From: Sabethes cyaneus
Taxonomy: Eukaryota > Arthropoda > Insecta > Diptera > Culicidae
Length of the DNA stretch: 64,000 bases
Assembly: GCF_943734655.1 (NCBI RefSeq)
Contig: NC_071354.1
Coordinates: 74,998,838 to 75,062,837 of the forward strand
Direction: 5' to 3'
The notes beneath the pieces were generated by a model. That model had not been told where the DNA came from. It made no database searches and saw only the letters and a program-made list of their open reading frames with translations. Positions 20,498 to 32,052 of the stretch are shown here, in pieces (position 1 is the stretch's first letter; each line of letters begins with the position of its first letter). The translations under genes and the position numbers were made by a program.

Positions 20498-22650
20498 CCC
20501 TTTCGCCAGGGGGGTATCCCTCCAAACAGTGCCTGTAGCTCGTGATTCATACGCCACTCTCCGCTTTCTGTTTGTACTCCGCCAAAAATAATCCGCAACA
20601 CCTTTCATTCAAATACGGCAAGTGCACGTATGTCTTCCGCAAGCAAAGTTACTGCCTCAAGTCCGTAGAGAACTACCGGTCTGATTAGCGTTTTGTACAT
20701 CGTCAGCTTTGTGCGACGGCGTATGCTCCTTGATCGAAGCGTCTTGCGGAGGGAAAAGTAGGCTCGATTTCCAGCCTGAATGCGTCGTTGGATCTGCTTA
20801 CTCGTATTACTGTCGGCGGTGACCAATCCTAAATATACGAACTCATCAACCACTTCCGGTTCATCGCTGTCAACAATCACTGTCCGTGGGAAACAAACGT
20901 TGCTTTCTGTGGAGTCTCTTCCTATCATATATTTGGTTTTCGACGCATCGATTTGTAACCGTATCCTCCTAGCCTTCATTTTAAGTCTGGCGTAGATGGC
21001 CTTCGCCGTCACACGGTTTCTAGTAAATAATGAAGTCGATGTCGTCTGCGAAGGCTAGGAGTTGGCTAATCTTGCTGAAAATCGTTCCTCTCGTTTCGAT
21101 GCCCGCTCGCCGGATCACACCTTTAAAAGCGATATTGAATTACATACAGGACAGTCCGTCCAGAATAGCTTTGATCAGCCGCGTCAGTTTGTCCGGAAAA
21201 CTCGTGCATTGTTTGTCATAGCTGTTCGCGTTCAACTGTATCGTACGTTGCTCTGAAATCCACGAAAAAATGATGCGTGGCCACGTTGTACTCTCGACAT
21301 TTCTGTAGAATATGTCGGAGAGTAAAAATTTGATCCGTAGTAGCACGGGCCCCCATAACGCCCGCAGAGCAGAGCACGTTGTTGGCGGCGTTGCCCAACT
21401 TGATGCCGCGATAATTACAGTAATCTAGCCGGTCGCTTTTTGTGTAGATGGGACAGACTAAACCTTCTATCCACTCCTCCGGTAGTTTCTCCTCATCCCA
21501 AATCCTTGAAATTATCCAAGTGCCGTTGCTAACGATTCTTGCCCATTTTTGTGGAGTTCTGCCGGAAGTCGGTCCTTTCGGGCGGTTCTACTATGTTTCA
21601 GCTAATGAATTTCTCGCCAGATCTCTTCGAGATCGGCAGCCGGCATACTGTTATAGTTTGTAGGCACTTCAAGGTTAACTTCCGTTAAGTCTCCTGCTGT
21701 ATCGCCGTCGAGGTGCTCGCGCTCGTTTGTGATTAGATTCCCTCCATCGTCTCTACACATGTCAGGTTTAGGTGTGTAGCCCTTACGAGTTTGGTTCACC
21801 TTGTCGTAAAACTTGCGCGTGTCATTAGCCCGGAATAGTAGCTCCAGCTCTTCACGATCCCTGTCCTCCTTCTGGCGCTTTTTACTCCTCAGGATCGTGG
21901 TCAACTCATTCCGCGCTCTTCGACACTTTGCCAAATTCTGTCTCGTGGATATGTTTAGATAGTTTTCCAACCTGTTTTTTTCCTCTCTATCGCTTGTTGG
22001 CATTTCCCGTCAAACCAATCATTGCGTGCACTTGAGGTTTCCACACTTAGCACCGCGGTTGCGGCCCCGTTGACGGCCGAGCGTATCATACTTCATCCGT
22101 TTTCGAGGGTCGAAGCATCTAGTTCCACAGAGAAAGGCAGAGTTTCTTATTGAGTACGCGAGCGTAGTTTTCGGCAACTGGCGGGTTGTTTAATTGCTAA
22201 ATGTTAAACCGAGGAGGGAGGCTTTGTCGCAAGGTATAAACCGTCGATAGATTTGAGATCACGTGTACTGCTATTAGGTAGTGGCCCGAGTCAATATCCG
22301 CACCCTGTAGCAGCGTACGTTGGTGATGTTCGAGAAAAACCGTCCCTCGATGAGAATATGGCCGATTTGGTTCGAGATTCGTTGGTTAGGTGATCTCGAG
22401 ATGCCTTAGTAGATATCTTTGTATGGAAAGAAAGTGCTTCTGATCACCAAGCCCCGCGAAGCTGCAATATTGATGCATCGCTGACTGTTATCGTTCGTGT
22501 CGGTGTGCAGGCCGTGGAACCCGATCACTGGTCTATACCGGTTAACGGTTACCTGATCTCAGCTAAGGTTGCTCATATTCCGGCTAGTACCACGTGGAGG
22601 TAGGCATAGGAGTTGCTGGATAAGAGGCTAAGGACCACTATGGGGGTAAA

Positions 22651-23117
22651 TGTTAGGTTCGTAGTTCGTCCGTTTTTACCAAACTAGGAGACCCGCGGGT
22701 TGAACCAAGCTATAACCGCTATAATGAAAAAAAAATCATTTCTTTTGTTCCATAACGGTTTCTAAAACGCTATTTTTGTTGAAAAAAAATTAAAAATAAA
22801 ACCAGAAAGCTTCAAGCACATAGTGTTCTTATGATTTTATTCTTCTCCGTAATAATCAGTGCTCACTGTTACTTCACGGTTAATGAAAACTAATAAAAGT
22901 TTACAATTTTTGAGGTTTTATTAAATGCAAAACAAACAGAATAATAATAAGCTTGTTTTATATAATTTGCAATGTGCGTAAACCTGCTATCAATCATCAA
23001 ACCATACATTGATGAATTATCGGAAGCGTGCTTGAAAGCCAGTTAGTTTATAAATGCATTTGATATTTGTCATGTTTTAATATTCGAACTTCTATTTCAA
23101 GTTCCGAGGAGCAATCT
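22651..23117 (-). other. 3'UTR and spacer of the tubulin cofactor D gene
   Basis: AT-rich DNA downstream of the stop codon. A minus-strand AATAAA lies at 22922-22917 and another near 22840, so the mRNA probably ends about 22.8-22.9 kb. Transcription converges on the LINE remnant at 22.65 kb. Confidence 0.5.
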
Positions 23118-26100
23118 TTACTTCCGTGCTCTCGTGACCGGTGGCTTGATTCCCAGAAGCCCGCACAGCTGATTCCGGATCCTTCTGGCTTCTTCCAGTT
23201 CTCCATCCCATTTTTCTTCACTCAAACAGGACAACACTTCGTCCAAGTTTTCTTCTGGTATGCTCGTTTGATCTCCGTACACCAGCAGTGTTTCATACAT
23301 CCTAAGGGACGTTTCGCGTCGAATGTTGACACACAGCATGCCCAAATACATGACCAGTTTGCTGAGAACTCGCTTGCATATGCGTGGGGCCAACATAAGG
23401 GCACAATATACTGGGATGGAATTGTAATACTTTTTGCTGTGTGCAACGAGATCGTTGACAACGACAAAAATGGCCTCCGGAAACGGAGACGTTTCATCAG
23501 TCAGCAACAGTTTCGAGTTTGTCGTTGACGATAGTAATTCAGCGATAAATTGGAAAGTGGATGTCATGAACAGTGTATCCTTGACCGTTTTTTCTTGAAG
23601 GATATTTAACACGGTCTGTCCAAAATGAGGCACAAAATCGATATGGTTTTTCAAATATTCGTTCATAATTTTGGCGGCGCAACTGTGAAGCGATTCAGTT
23701 GGAGCACCAACCGATAAAATTAGCCCTTCTGCTACGCTGTTGACATATTCGGGGAAATTCAGCAGCTGAATAAAAAGTGGGAATGTATGATGTGGAAAGA
23801 GCCATAGAATTTCCGTTGTATCTTCGGGAAAAATCTTCCCAAGCTCTTCTCGGTGCGAAATGTGTGGTATCGCAGGTTGATGATAAATCAACGAAACAAA
23901 TATCTTTCCAGCAACCGCTCTAATTTTGTCGATTCTCTCAACCGATTGCTTAGCGATAGCAACCATGCATTTTTCAATCATTTTCGGTGTCAGCAAATTC
24001 GACGGACAGGACGTCAAAAGTTGATACAACGCATGGATTCCTGCTTCACGTACCCAAGAGCCTATATCTCCTCGATTATCAATTGCATATTCTTCCAAAG
24101 CTCTCATATAAATTTTGTAAACCTTCTCGAGATTCAATTTTTCGTCCGCAAAATTTACTGTTTGAACGATGTTAGCGAGAGCTTTTATGCAATCCCGTCG
24201 CATCTCTGAATGATTATAGCCGGCAGCAAAAGGGTCCGGTAGTATTGTTTTCTCGTCAATTACATCCAAAATTTCGGCAAGTCTTAGCTGTAGCATAAAC
24301 TTTGGCAACGCGCCGAGCGCGGATACGATCCCTTGCGCTTTATGTTCGACTTTAGTGTCACGAAGGTCTTTAATATAGCTGTCGATCAAGGCAATTAGCC
24401 TGGGAGGAACTTCCGAACAATAGTACGTCGTGCAGAAAGCCGAGAAAGCACACACTGCAAGTTCTCTCGTGGTAGTTTTCTCATCAACGATTGACTCGTC
24501 CAACAAAAGTTGCCAAGATTCTGAAAAGCGTAGTAATACCCATTAATTTAGTAAATCCAAATTATATTATAGGATCTTACCGATTTGCTCTGCATTGAGA
24601 GGAAGTTTTGCCTCGCTACAGTTTTGAATAAAACTCGCGCAACCATGCTTCATATATGTCCCGCTCATACCCTTGAATTGTCCACGCTGTCGAAATTTGA
24701 TCACCAACTGTCCACCACGCTCGACAACCTGACCATTAATATACGGTGATTTGCCTTGCTCTGCATCCTGCAGTTGGCGCAAGGAATGAACAATTTCTCC
24801 AATGGCAAGAGTTGCTCCATGACGCGCATTCAAATCTGTCACTTCCGTCAAGTCAAACAGCTTTGGCAATATTTGGTCACACATATAGTTCGGGTCTCGC
24901 TTAGCAAAGTTGCTCAACGCTTGAGCGGATAACTCACGAATGTTAGTATCCCAGTGGTTGATTTTGCGAACGATGAGGTGATCTAAAATAGATAACTGAA
25001 CTGAAAACTGAACTCAGGTGTTAAAAAAGCACGCAAAGCTTACCAATTAGCTTGCGCCGGTATTCCTCGAATTGTGCAATGTAGTCACTAATCTGCAGAA
25101 AGGCGTTGCTGCGCACAGCAACGGAGAAAAAATCTGCCATTGTCAGTATGTCGATTCCATGCGGGAAGTTCCCCAGTCGGCCAACGCTTTCCTGAAATGC
25201 CGCCGATGCTGCACGTCGGCAGTTGATTTCCCGATCAAATACAGCCGTCACCAGCAGAGCGGATGCAATCTGCTCTACGAAGGGCTGCAGGATAGTTGGG
25301 TGAAAAGCTCGCGCAAACGCCCAACACATATAGCACGCGGCATCCCTTATGTTCTGACCCACATTACGATAACCAAGCATTTCGTCGTAAACCAAAGCTT
25401 GCATCAGCAGAGGTATAATTTCCGTTAGACGTGCTGGAAGGAGTAGGCCTCTTCGAGCCAGTTCAGCCAACGCTAAACATGCTCCGTGCCAAGCGTCATC
25501 CTGTTCCAATGGATTGATAAGTTCGATGACCGACGAAACAACTTCGTCACCAAGATCTTTCGGCAGTCGATTTGTAATACGCCCGATACCTTTAGCGGAA
25601 CTCCACCGAACTATTGTGGCATTTCCCTTCAGTCCGAGCAAAAGCCTTTCAATAATCTCCTCAATTTCTGCCGGAACCTCGTCATCATCTTCTGCTTCAT
25701 CTGGCGAAGATTCATCCGGTTTTGGAGATTCTCTTTGGAGCGACGCAACAGTGACAGGTTTATTCACATTGGCCAACAGTGATCGAGCTCCTCGCTGATA
25801 ACGCCACTTGGCAATTCTGGGAGGAAGAAGGACCATACCGATTCGCTGACTTATTTTAATGCAGATCTTATAGACTTTAAAATTCTTAGATATTTGATCA
25901 TAGTCCAGGTGCAATATCCAGTTGGCTAACTTTTCCGCGTATGGTAGAAGGTCTTCGCGTTTACCATGCTTTAGCACACAAGCAATTCCAAAAAGTGTAC
26001 CTATCTTTGGATCAATGGCGACATCTGAGGCGCTGGCCCAATCCAGGAAAGCCGACAGATAAACTTTCTTTACATCATTTCTAATTAGAAATTTAGCAGT

Positions 26101-26700
26101 CAGATAGGCAGCAATCGGAGTGCAAGTATCTTCCTTCAGACAGTTTACACGGCACACCTCGTATATTCGTTCCATTGTTCCTTTGCCGCCATCGTCACTG
26201 TCCAACCGACTCAAGTCAAATGGATTTAACACCAAAAGCGAAAGCCATAGCAGGCACAGAAAACGGGTTTCCCAGTTTTGCCAATCTTCCAAATCTTGGC
26301 GCTCCAAATATCCGAGCACAAAGCTTAAGTGTCGGATCTCATGCGGAAGGTATTTCTGAAAAGCCTTAAATGTACGTACCTTACAGATCTGATATAAATA
26401 TTTCGCTGCTCGGTGTTTCACATGCTGGCTTTTGTCCTGCTCCAGAATGTATGTTAAAATACCTTGTACCAGCTCTTCTAAGCTTCCATCCAGAAGGTGC
26501 GGTTGCTCTTGATACTTGCCCAGCAGCTCCGAATATTCCTGGTAAGCTTCCTCAAACTTATCTTCACCTGCCGAACCCGATTCAGGAAGCTGCCGGATCA
26601 ATTCCCAAATCCGTGTCCTATCCTGCGTGGCAAACGCATCCAACACATTCTGTGCTCCATCGTCCGGATTTTTGCAGTCATCAGCTACAGATTCCACCAT
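23118..26700 (-). CDS. TBCD: Tubulin-folding cofactor D
   Basis: Cytosolic HEAT-repeat chaperone that captures beta-tubulin and works with cofactors E and C to assemble tubulin heterodimers; it also binds Arl2-family GTPases (family knowledge). Three exons: 26700-25044, 24982-24581 and 24520-23118. The introns are 61 and 60 bases with GTAAG donors and TTTTAG/TTTCAG acceptors, and all junctions are in phase. The sum is 3462 bases, or 1153 residues; animal family members are about 1190. Recognisable words are KYQEQPHLLD and LLWLSLLVLNPFDLSRLD near the N-terminus, RHGATLAIGEIVHSL in exon 2 and YNHSEMRRDCIKAL in exon 3. ATG 26700 is the first in-frame start; another ATG near 26730 is out of frame. 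The gene appears intact, with no damage despite transposons on both sides. Confidence 0.95.
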
Positions 26701-26911
26701 TTCACAATCCGATTTTCTTTTTGACTCATGAATTATTGTCGACTTCTGAAACAGTTGTGTTTTTCTTATTTTCCGAAAAAATATGATTCAGCGATCCGGC
26801 AGTTCCCTGCTTGACACAAGAAAAGAAAACAACAACAAACAAATTTCATTACGTCACAGTTGATTTTGATCAAGCGAGGGGTTCGTTAGTTGAAATTTTA
26901 AACAAAGCATA
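26701..26911 (-). promoter_or_regulatory. TBCD: Probable promoter and 5'UTR of cofactor D
   Basis: About 200 bases between the start codon and the first nested transposon. No TATA box or other motif I can name with confidence. Inferred only from position. Confidence 0.35.
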
Positions 26912-27426
26912 AATCTAGATAGAATTAACAAAAGGGCGAATGTCGCAGATCTAAGCAAAACGAATGAGAGTTTTTTTTTGCTGGATTAGGGTAACCAACC
27001 TATTTTGGACCCCTTCAGCAGCTGTACATAATTTGGACACTTGCATTTGGTTTTGCTGTAAGGCGACATCCATTTAGTACGTCACGCAAATTTTGACCAA
27101 AATCAAGCCCCCCTCCCCCCCTTGTCACATTTCGTCACACATTCGTGACCCCCCCCTGAGAAAGTACGTCACGTCACGACAATCCCCCCCCCTTCACAAC
27201 AAAAAAAATAAATATTCATTCCACCCTTTTTATTTAGAGCTAACAATTGAATTTCAGCAAATAAAAAATGGAAAATTGCTGCAATCGGATACGCTTCAGA
27301 AGTCGCTGATGTGTCGTCGATTAATGCTTCGCGCATATCCACGCCCTTTACATTCATCCACTCAAATTCGTCTGATCTAGTTGAAAGAATCAGGGCTTCC
27401 TGCTGACGTCTTGCAGCAACACGCCT

Positions 27427-28067
27427 CACGCTATGTCCGAAGGCACATATTATTTAACTTTGATGCACCTCAGATTTTTCTTCACAGGCTGTTAGTATTG
27501 ATCAAAACAATGAATTTAAAAAAGGTCTTAAAATATTCTATCTTGGGTTTTTTGAAAAATTCAATTTTTAAGTTTATATAGGGGTCATTTCCTCTCAAGT
27601 GATATTACCCGTTGTAATCGACCACCTCCGATTTCAACCAAATTTGGCATAATTGCTCATTCCAACCTCACCTTCAATTTCCCAAAGTTTTGTACGGATT
27701 GATCAATCCCCCTTGTAGTGACATGCAGTGAAAAATGAGTTTTATCGAAAATCTCAGAAAAATAGAGAAGCGGTACTGCAAGGGGGATTGATCAATCCAT
27801 ACAAAACTTTGGGAAATTGAATGTGAAGTTGAAATGAGCAATTATGCTAAATTTGGTTGAAATCGGCGGTGGTCGATTACAACGGGTAATATCACTTGAG
27901 AGGAAATGACCCCTATATAAACTTAAAAATTGAATTTTTCAAAAAACCCAAGATAGAATATTTTAAGACCTTTTTTAAATTCATTGTTTTGATCAATACT
28001 AACAGCCTGTGAAGAAAAATCTGAGGTGCATCAAAGTTAAATAATATGTGCATTCGGACATAGCGTG
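27427..28067. mobile_element. Element C: palindromic foldback MITE, 5-base target duplication
   Basis: A near-perfect palindrome with arms of about 285 bases and a loop of about 70 bases; the ends are CACGCTATGTCCGA. CGCCT is duplicated on both sides (27422-27426 and 28068-28072). The homologous site in element B copy 2 (about 29520) has a single CGCCT and no insert, which proves the insertion. A 5-base, GC-rich duplication with CAC-starting ends suggests the Transib superfamily; that assignment is inference. Confidence 0.85.
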
Positions 28068-28141
28068 CGCCTTAGAAGAACTTTCCTGACGGATTTTTTT
28101 GTATTTCTTCAATCGTGTAGTCATTCAACACTACCTTAGAT

Positions 28142-28263
28142 TTAAAATTTAAAAAGAAGAAAACTTAGACATAGTAGAATTAAATTGGATAAGTTTTCTT
28201 CTTTTTTAATTTCAGGTTTCGTATTCTACTAAGACGCTCCAAAAACTTCAGACTACCTTAGAT
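28142..28263. mobile_element. 122-base insertion with 12-base direct repeats
   Basis: ACTACCTTAGAT occurs at 28130-28141 and again at 28252-28263. Element B copy 2 has the word once (about 29573) and no insert. The inserted DNA contains a hairpin (AAAGAAGAAAACTTA / TAAGTTTTCTTCTTT). The mechanism is unknown. Confidence 0.75.
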
Positions 28264-29153
28264 GCGAAATTTAATCCGCAAGTGGCTTAAACTCTACCCT
28301 TCAGAGAGCTTTTGAGTGAGGGGCAGTATAAATTATACCGAAAAACTTTAAAAGCAGCCGTGGAACTTCCGTATGAGTTTTTGTTCATCGATTGAGTTCA
28401 GCACGAATATCAAGGGAAAACATTGTCATGGGTCTCTGGTAGCATCCCGTAACCCTTCAGGAGTTTGTGCGACTGCTATTTGCGGTTGCAAAGATCTTTT
28501 AGGCAGGACGGTACTCAAGCAGCTCTTCAGCGGTGTACTGCATATTCTGTAAAGCCTTAATGGAGAGTTCATACTACATAGAATAAATAAGTCCTGAGTT
28601 TAAGAGTTTAACATATATATGTTAAAAAAAGTGTTCATTCAAAAAATTTAACTATTTGTTTTAAAATCCATCAGTACGTTAATTTTATAGAAGCCTTCAA
28701 TAGTTGTATTTTACAATGAAGGCTAAATTATAATTTCCCGAATAAATTTTCCATTTGATTTTTTTCATGTGACGTCACATAACTTCATACCCCCCCTCCC
28801 CCCTACGTCACAAATCGTCACGATTGGATCAACCCCCCCTCCCCCCTATAAGCGTGACGTACTTTATGGATGCCCCCTAAGTGTCCAAATTATGTATAGC
28901 TGCTGAGGGGGTCCAAAATACGTTGGTTACCCTAGCATAGGAAAATTGAAGATAGAACTAACAAAAGGGCGAATGTAGCAAGCGCAAACAAACCGAGTGA
29001 GAGTTGATTTTCCTATGCCGGCCCAGCAAAAAATAACTCTCACTCGTTTTGTTTACATTTGCGACATTCGCCGTTCTGTTAATTCTATCTAGAATTATCT
29101 CTCACTCGGTTTGTTTACACTTGCGACATTCGCCCTTTTTATAAAGATATTTA

Positions 29154-30186
29154 GGCGACATCCATTTAGTACGTCACGCAAATTTTGACCAAAATCTACC
29201 CCCCCCTCCCCCCTTGTCACATTTCGTCACACATTCGTGACCCCCCCTGAGAAAGTACGTCACGTCACGGCTACCCCCCCCCCCCCTCCCCATTCACAAC
29301 AACAAAATTAAATAATCGTTCCAACCTTTTTATTTAAAGCTATCAAATGAATTTCAGCAAATAGAAAAAGGAAAATTTTCGAGCTTATAAGTCGGATTTT
29401 GATCCTTGATGTGTCGTCGATTAATGTTTCGCGCACATCCACGCCCTTTACATTCATCCACTCTAATTCGTCTGACCTAGTTGAAAGAATCAGGACTTCC
29501 TGCTGACGTCTTGCAGCAACACGCCTTGGAAGAACTTTTCTGACGGATTTTGTCACTTTGTGTATTCATTCAACACTACCTTAGATGCGAAATTTAATCC
29601 GCAAGTGGCATAAACTCTATGCCTCAGAGAGCTTTTGAGTGAGAGGCAGTATAAATTATACCGAAAAACCTAAAAAGCAGCCGTGGAACTTCGGTATGAA
29701 TTTTTGTTCATCGACTGAGTTCAGCACGAATATCAAGGGAAAACATTGCCATGGGTCTCTGGTAGCATCCCGTAACCCTTCAGGAGTTTGTGTGACTGCT
29801 ATTTGCGGTTGCAAAAATCTTTTAGGCAGGACGGTACTCAAGCAGCTCTTCAACGGTGTACTGCATATTCTGTAAAGCCTTAATGGAGAGTTCATACTAC
29901 ATAGAATGAGTCCTGTTCACACATATATTTAAAAAAAAAGATTCCATTCAAAAAATTTAACTATTTGTTTTAAAATCCATCAGTACGTTGATTTTATAGA
30001 AGCCTTCAGTAGTTGTATCTTGAAATGAAGGCTAAATATAATTTCCCGAATAAATTTTCCATTTGATTTTGTTTCATGTGACGTCACATAACTTCATACC
30101 CCCCCTCCCCCCTTCGTCACAAATCATCACGATTAGATCAACCCCCCCTCCCCCCTATAAGCGTAACGTACTTTATGGATGCCCCC
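29154..30186. mobile_element. Element B, copy 2, uninterrupted (PIF/Harbinger-like)
   Basis: 1033 bases with the same ends as copy 1, flanked by TTA (29151-29153 and 30187-30189), a TWA-type target duplication. It serves as the empty-site reference for the two insertions in copy 1. Minus-strand open frames at 29556-29308 and 29895-29656 correspond to conserved segments of copy 1. No transposase motif is seen, so it is non-autonomous. Confidence 0.8.
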
Positions 30187-30189
30187 TTA

Positions 30190-31130
30190 ATACATATTGC
30201 AGGTTGCAGTGAAACGACTAAATACACAGCAGCTGCACAGGGAAACACCCAAAGATCTTGCAATCAGTGTTGTTATCTAAATGGAACCGTTGCAGTACTT
30301 CATAACAGAGAATATTATCAGTCGTTTTTCTTCTTCAAACAATTTCAAATTGTTTCTATTGACGGTTTTGTTTTTGCTTAGATCCAACCTAGATTCGCCC
30401 TAGCTCTAATCGAACGGCTATCAAAACGTTTGTTTTTTCACTCAGGCTGAACTTAGTTTCGCTCTGGGTTGAACTTTTTAGACGTCGGGTTCGCTCTGGG
30501 TTTTTTCACAGTTTCAACCCCGCTGTAAGCAATACACGGACAACTCGAAAATGTTTGTTTATTCTACCGAAATGTTGTTTATTCAGTGGTCAAGTTGAAA
30601 CTAACCCAGGTTAAAAAACAAAAACGGTATATGCTATTTTCTATTTTCAAAATATTTTTAACAAAAATTATGTGATAAAATCCAAAAATTTCAAATAATA
30701 TATTGGAAGCTTGTTTGTTACATTAATGCAATTTTTCATTCCAAAGTTTGTCGAAACTTTAGTAACAATGGATACGCGCGGAGCAGCTTTGACAGCTTTT
30801 GGTAAACAAACATAGTGGCACCAAATTTTCGAAACGTGAATTTTTCTACTGTTTGATTGAGGTCACTTTGCACTATTATGTTGAATTATTTGCAGTTTTA
30901 TATTTCGAAATAACCATCAGACGATCCCGAAACGTATCGGTTATCTCATTTTTCTTTCCTCATCTACTGTTTGGTAATCAGCAATTTGACGGCTCGTGAA
31001 GATTTGACATGAATAAATGACAGCTCGCTGCTGGGATTTTACGTGCATTCTGTCTGCAAGTTCGCGTTTTTGATGCAATTTGCAATACAAAAAATCGATT
31101 ACTTTCTTCGAACCTGTAACACTTAACTTA
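30190..31130. other. Unassigned DNA with repeated GGGTT(G)AAC words
   Basis: Near 30450-30520 the words CTCTGGGTTGAACTTTTTAGACG and CGCTCTGGGTTTTTTCAC repeat, and AACCCAGGTT follows at 30606, suggesting a decayed repeat. No gene supported. Confidence 0.3.
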
Positions 31131-31838
31131 GCTCTATGTATTTATTTTCACATACGCGCAAGGCGCTCCCCCTATGTATTGATTTGACGAAAACAAACGT
31201 TTCGAATATGTGCGAGTTCTGACTGTCTGGATTGTAGAAAAGGATATTGGCTCGACAGTTTAAACTAAAATAGTCTATTTTGGGTGCTGAAGAGAGAAGA
31301 GTTGCATATGAGTTATGTTGCCAAAGCAGCTGAGCAAGAGGAAACGTATTAAGTTTATTTTTGCTTTTTCCAATTTGTTTGGCTCAGGTAACCGTCAATT
31401 GTGTATGACGATTGATCAGTTTTCAATGTGAACACATTCATACCGTGTACCCCCGTTGGTATGACCTTCTTTAATCTGAACATTTTTAATCTGTACCCCG
31501 GTGGTATGAATGCATTCACATTAAAAACCGATCAAGCATCATACACAATTGAGGTTAAAGTTGACCGGGTAAATGGAAAAAAAAAAGCAAAAAAAACTTA
31601 ATGCGTTTCCTCTTGCTCAAGAGTTTTCGCAATATAGCTCATATGGAACTTACCTCTCTCCAGCACTCAAAATAAACGATTTTAGTCGAAACTGCCGAGC
31701 CAATTACCTCTTCTACAAACCGGATGGTTAGAATTCACGCATGTTTGAAAATTTTTCAAAACGTTTGTTTTCGTCAAATCAAAACAACAAGTTCATAGGG
31801 TGCGCATCTTGCGCATATGTGAAAATGAATAGAGTAAC
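31131..31838. mobile_element. Old foldback element with roughly 340-base diverged arms
   Basis: The left arm (31131 to about 31475) and right arm (about 31488-31838) are inverted copies with many differences. Shared words include GACGAAAACAAACGTTT, GCAAGAGGAAACG, TTGATTTGACG and CAATTGTGTATGA. The centre holds complementary (T/A)ATTAATCTG(A/T)AC words. No target duplication identified; the divergence implies age. Confidence 0.65.
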
Positions 31839-32052
31839 CAAATATTCAGATTAAAAATGAACTCGCCCAATCTGAACGAGGTGTTTTTCATATTAGCGGG
31901 GGTTGAGTGTACTAAGTTTTACAAGAACGGGAATGCTGTCAGGCTATTCGGGCTTACAGAAGTTTATAAACCTTTGCACGGTGCCTAACCTCAATTCTAA
32001 TTTAAAGTTTTTGCTAGAGTTTTTGTGTGTTTTGTTTTGATTCCCTTTGTAA

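Larger units (their letters stand above)
19800..22650 (-). pseudogene. RTE-like LINE, longest copy, decayed and interrupted
   Basis: The minus strand shows, in order from 22.6 to 19.8 kb, the parts of one element. The endonuclease region is homologous to 11.8-12.3 kb. A linker carries ELELLFRANDTRKFYDKVNQ and PKPDMCRDDGGNLITNE (22003-21602). The reverse-transcriptase core has ATTDQIFTLRHILQKCREY and FVDFRATYDT (21400-21220). The thumb/C-terminal part has EVVDEFVYLGLV and TLIRPVVLYGLE (21012-20605), and the end has RWAGHVARMPNDCA and TEYNGEEFL. Frames are broken many times. A (CT)n tract at 20404-20497 and a hAT MITE at 19957-20281 interrupt the C-terminal part. It is not active. Confidence 0.8.
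27062..28877. mobile_element. Element B, copy 1 (PIF/Harbinger-like, non-autonomous), interrupted
   Basis: Ends GGCGACATCCATTTAGTACG and the complement of GGGGGCATCCATAAAGTACG, each continuing TCACGC, with C-tracts just inside. TAA flanks both sides (27059-27061 and 28878-28880), matching the TWA target of PIF/Harbinger elements. It is homologous throughout to copy 2 at 29154-30186. Unlike copy 2 it contains element C (27427-28067) and a 122-base insertion with 12-base direct repeats (28142-28263). Fragments of a shared minus-strand reading frame are described under findings. Confidence 0.8.
26989..28932. mobile_element. Element A: TA-flanked MITE inside D
   Basis: Inverted ends of about 55 bases begin GGGTAACCAAC and run through TATTTTGGACCCC, CAGCAGCT and ACATAATTTGGACACTT. 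They are flanked by TA on both sides (26987-26988 and 28933-28934), as in Tc1/mariner-type insertions. Apart from these ends its interior is almost wholly element B. Confidence 0.75.
26914..29093. mobile_element. Inverted-repeat element D (outermost shell of a nest)
   Basis: Left end TCTAGATAGAATTAACA, then GGGCGAATGTCGCA and GAGAGTTTTTTTTTGCTGG, returns inverted at about 29025-29093. The shared core GGCGAATGT(C/A)GCA also appears at 28967 and, inverted, near 29130, so the family has internal duplications. Element A is inserted within it. The exact right boundary is uncertain, because a further inverted copy follows to about 29145. Confidence 0.6.

Noticed and set aside
19942..20608. Long Arg-Glu and Leu-Ser repeat proteins
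   Set aside because: Produced by the (CT)n tract within a dead LINE. The flanking residues belong to the LINE reverse transcriptase on the minus strand.
20605..21012. Active LINE reverse transcriptase
   Set aside because: Frame is broken many times over 19.8-22.6 kb and interrupted by two insertions.
23222..24209. Plus-strand open frames across the cofactor D gene (for example 23067-23528, 23853-24209)
   Set aside because: Antisense shadows of the strongly supported minus-strand exons; no domain features of their own.
26730..26732. ATG near 26730 as the cofactor D start
   Set aside because: Out of frame with the coding exon. The first in-frame ATG is at 26700, and the peptide from there fits the family length.
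25072..26786. Plus-strand open frames over cofactor D exon 1
   Set aside because: Same reason: antisense to a conserved coding exon.
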